Origin: Candidatus Thiodiazotropha endoloripes
GTDB taxonomy: Bacteria > Pseudomonadota > Gammaproteobacteria > Chromatiales > Chromatiaceae
NCBI RefSeq assembly: GCF_001708965.1
Contig: NZ_LVJW01000006.1
Coordinates: 1,178,001-1,242,000, forward strand
Length of the DNA stretch: 64,000 nucleotides
Direction: 5' to 3'
Shown here: in pieces, positions 62,778-64,000 of the stretch
Layout of the letters: each line of letters opens with the position of its first letter
Numbering within the stretch: the first letter of the stretch is position 1
Notes under the pieces: model-generated
What the model was told of the DNA's origin: nothing
Databases searched by the model: none
The model's input: only the letters and a program-made list of their open reading frames with translations
Translations under genes and position numbers: made by a program

Positions 62778-64000
62778 ATGCATCTTGGTGCACTGATTCT
62801 AGCTGCCGGGGAAGGGACGCGAATGCGCTCCAAGCTTCCGAAAGTGCTGCACTCATTGGCTGGAAAGCCACTACTTTCCCATGTAATCGAGACCTCGCGA
62901 ACAATCAATCCGGATGAAATCTCGGTGATCTATGGTCATGGGGGAGAAGCGGTTAAAAACCATCTGGCGGCGGACGATCTGAACTGGATCGAACAGAAGG
63001 AGAGGCTTGGTACCGGCCATGCCGTGATTCAGGCCCTGCCCCATCTTCAGCAGGTGGATCAGGTGTTGATTCTTTATGGAGATGTACCCCTGATCAGTGG
63101 ACCCACGCTGGTGAGTCTCTTGAGTTGTCTGCATAGCAGTGACCTGGCACTGCTGACGGTGGATCTGCAAGACCCCACAGGTTATGGCCGGATCGTAAGA
63201 GACCGTGACGATCGTATTACCCGGATTGTTGAGCAGAAAGACGCTTCTGCACGGGAGCTTGAGATCAGTGAAATCAACACGGGCATCATGGCGGTGAACC
63301 GGGACAAACTGGAGACCTGGTTGTCACGGGTCGACAATAACAATGCACAAAATGAGTACTATCTGACCGATATCATCGCTCTGGCTGTTGCTGACGGGGT
63401 AAACATCCAGGCAGTACATCCTCACAACGAAGAAGAGGTAATGGGTGTCAACGACCGCAAGCAGCTCGCCTATCTTGAACGCTTTTATCACAGGAACCGG
63501 GCCGATGAGTTGATGCAGTCGGGTGTTACCCTGGCCGATCCCGGCAGAATTGATATCCGTGGTGAATTGAAGACGGGACAGGATGTATTCATCGACTGTA
63601 ACGTCATTACCGAGGGTAGCGTCAGTCTGGCAGACGGGGTCTCTATCGGGCCTAACGTTGTGCTGAAAAACTGTGCCATTGGAGTAGATACGGAGATTCT
63701 CGCAAACAGTGTGCTGGAGGATTGTGAAGTCGGTAGTGGCTGTCGGATTGGTCCTTTTGCCCGCTTGAGACCGGAAACTCAGCTTGCCGATCAGGTTCAT
63801 GTCGGTAATTTTGTTGAAATCAAAAAGAGCCAGGTTGCAGATGGTAGTAAAATCAACCATCTCAGTTATATTGGCGATTCTGAGGTTGGTAGCAAGGTCA
63901 ATATTGGTGCGGGTACGATCACCTGTAATTATGATGGTGCGAACAAGTTTCGCACGGTGATCGGCGATCGGGCCTTTATCGGTTCCGATACCCAGCTGAT
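62778..64000 (+). CDS. glmU: Bifunctional GlmU (3' end outside window)
   Basis: Acetylates glucosamine-1-phosphate and couples it to UTP to give UDP-GlcNAc for peptidoglycan and lipopolysaccharide. About 407 of roughly 455 residues are visible. The N-terminal uridyltransferase domain has LAAGEGTRMRSKLPKVLH, YGDVPLI and TGYGRIVRD. The left-handed beta-helix begins around residue 250 and includes GPFARLRPET and the NHLSYIGD and GAGTITCNYDGANK segments. The start ATG at 62778 has GGGGAGATAGGG upstream. The frame is open to the window end. Confidence 0.97.
   Translation, partial: MHLGALILAAGEGTRMRSKLPKVLHSLAGKPLLSHVIETSRTINPDEISVIYGHGGEAVKNHLAADDLNWIEQKERLGTGHAVIQALPHLQQVDQVLILYGDVPLISGPTLVSLLSCLHSSDLALLTVDLQDPTGYGRIVRDRDDRITRIVEQKDASARELEISEINTGIMAVNRDKLETWLSRVDNNNAQNEYYLTDIIALAVADGVNIQAVHPHNEEEVMGVNDRKQLAYLERFYHRNRADELMQSGVTLADPGRIDIRGELKTGQDVFIDCNVITEGSVSLADGVSIGPNVVLKNCAIGVDTEILANSVLEDCEVGSGCRIGPFARLRPETQLADQVHVGNFVEIKKSQVADGSKINHLSYIGDSEVGSKVNIGAGTITCNYDGANKFRTVIGDRAFIGSDTQL

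Overview
The window is a stretch of a gammaproteobacterial chromosome that straddles the replication origin region. The evidence is the dnaA-dnaN-recF-gyrB block running left, rpmH-rnpA-yidD-yidC-mnmE running right, and mnmG-rsmG-parA-parB-atpIBEFHAGDC-glmU beyond it. Gene content (PEP carboxylase, glnA with a DUF4124 gene and ntrBC, glyQS, TusA, FKBP/SlyD, bufferin-type genes) and protein sequences fit an environmental, probably sulfur-oxidising lineage of the Chromatiales type. That placement is an inference from the sequence alone. No rRNA or tRNA gene, insertion sequence, prophage or CRISPR array was seen.

Layout. 1-8.1 kb: 3' part of ppc, a CAP-domain lipoprotein, an unrecognised protein, a gene-poor gap with a 26-residue membrane microprotein, a bacteriohemerythrin and a hybrid histidine kinase. 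8.1-19 kb: a beta-hydroxyacid dehydrogenase with hemE, then a signalling group (PDC-sensor protein, PAS-like/zinc-finger protein, CheB-CheR-PAS fusion, PAS-GGDEF-EAL protein), a diiron-type metallo-beta-lactamase-fold protein, endonuclease V and a small hypothetical. 19-26.6 kb: ntrC, ntrB, DUF4124 and glnA with NtrC-like operators, then a cation efflux/TusA/PP-loop operon. 26.8-32.1 kb: a DUF2780 protein and a glyQ-glyS-mazG-like-gmhB-plsC operon. 32.2-38.5 kb: gyrB, recF, dnaN and dnaA on the minus strand, with DnaA boxes and two parS sites. 38.7-42.5 kb: rpmH to mnmE. 42.6-46.7 kb: a DUF465 protein and a transglutaminase/DUF58/MoxR operon. 47-51.6 kb: mnmG, rsmG, parA and parB. 52.3-54.9 kb: a four-gene bufferin operon (DUF2282, DUF692/MNIO, DUF2063, DoxX). 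55-62 kb: the full F-type ATP synthase operon with its own promoter. 62-64 kb: a SlyD-like isomerase and glmU, cut by the window end.

How the parts work together. Transcription diverges from the dnaA region, as expected near oriC. ParB encoded at 50.7 kb should load on two parS sites that lie inside recF, 2 kb left of the candidate origin. NtrC-like dyads sit as a pair in front of glnA and as a single site over a TATAAT box in front of ntrB, which suggests nitrogen activation of glnA and autorepression of ntrBC. The most distinctive accessory system is the bufferin operon, predicted to make a modified, metal-binding periplasmic peptide. The most unexplained non-coding structure is a run of four hairpins in the parA-parB gap.
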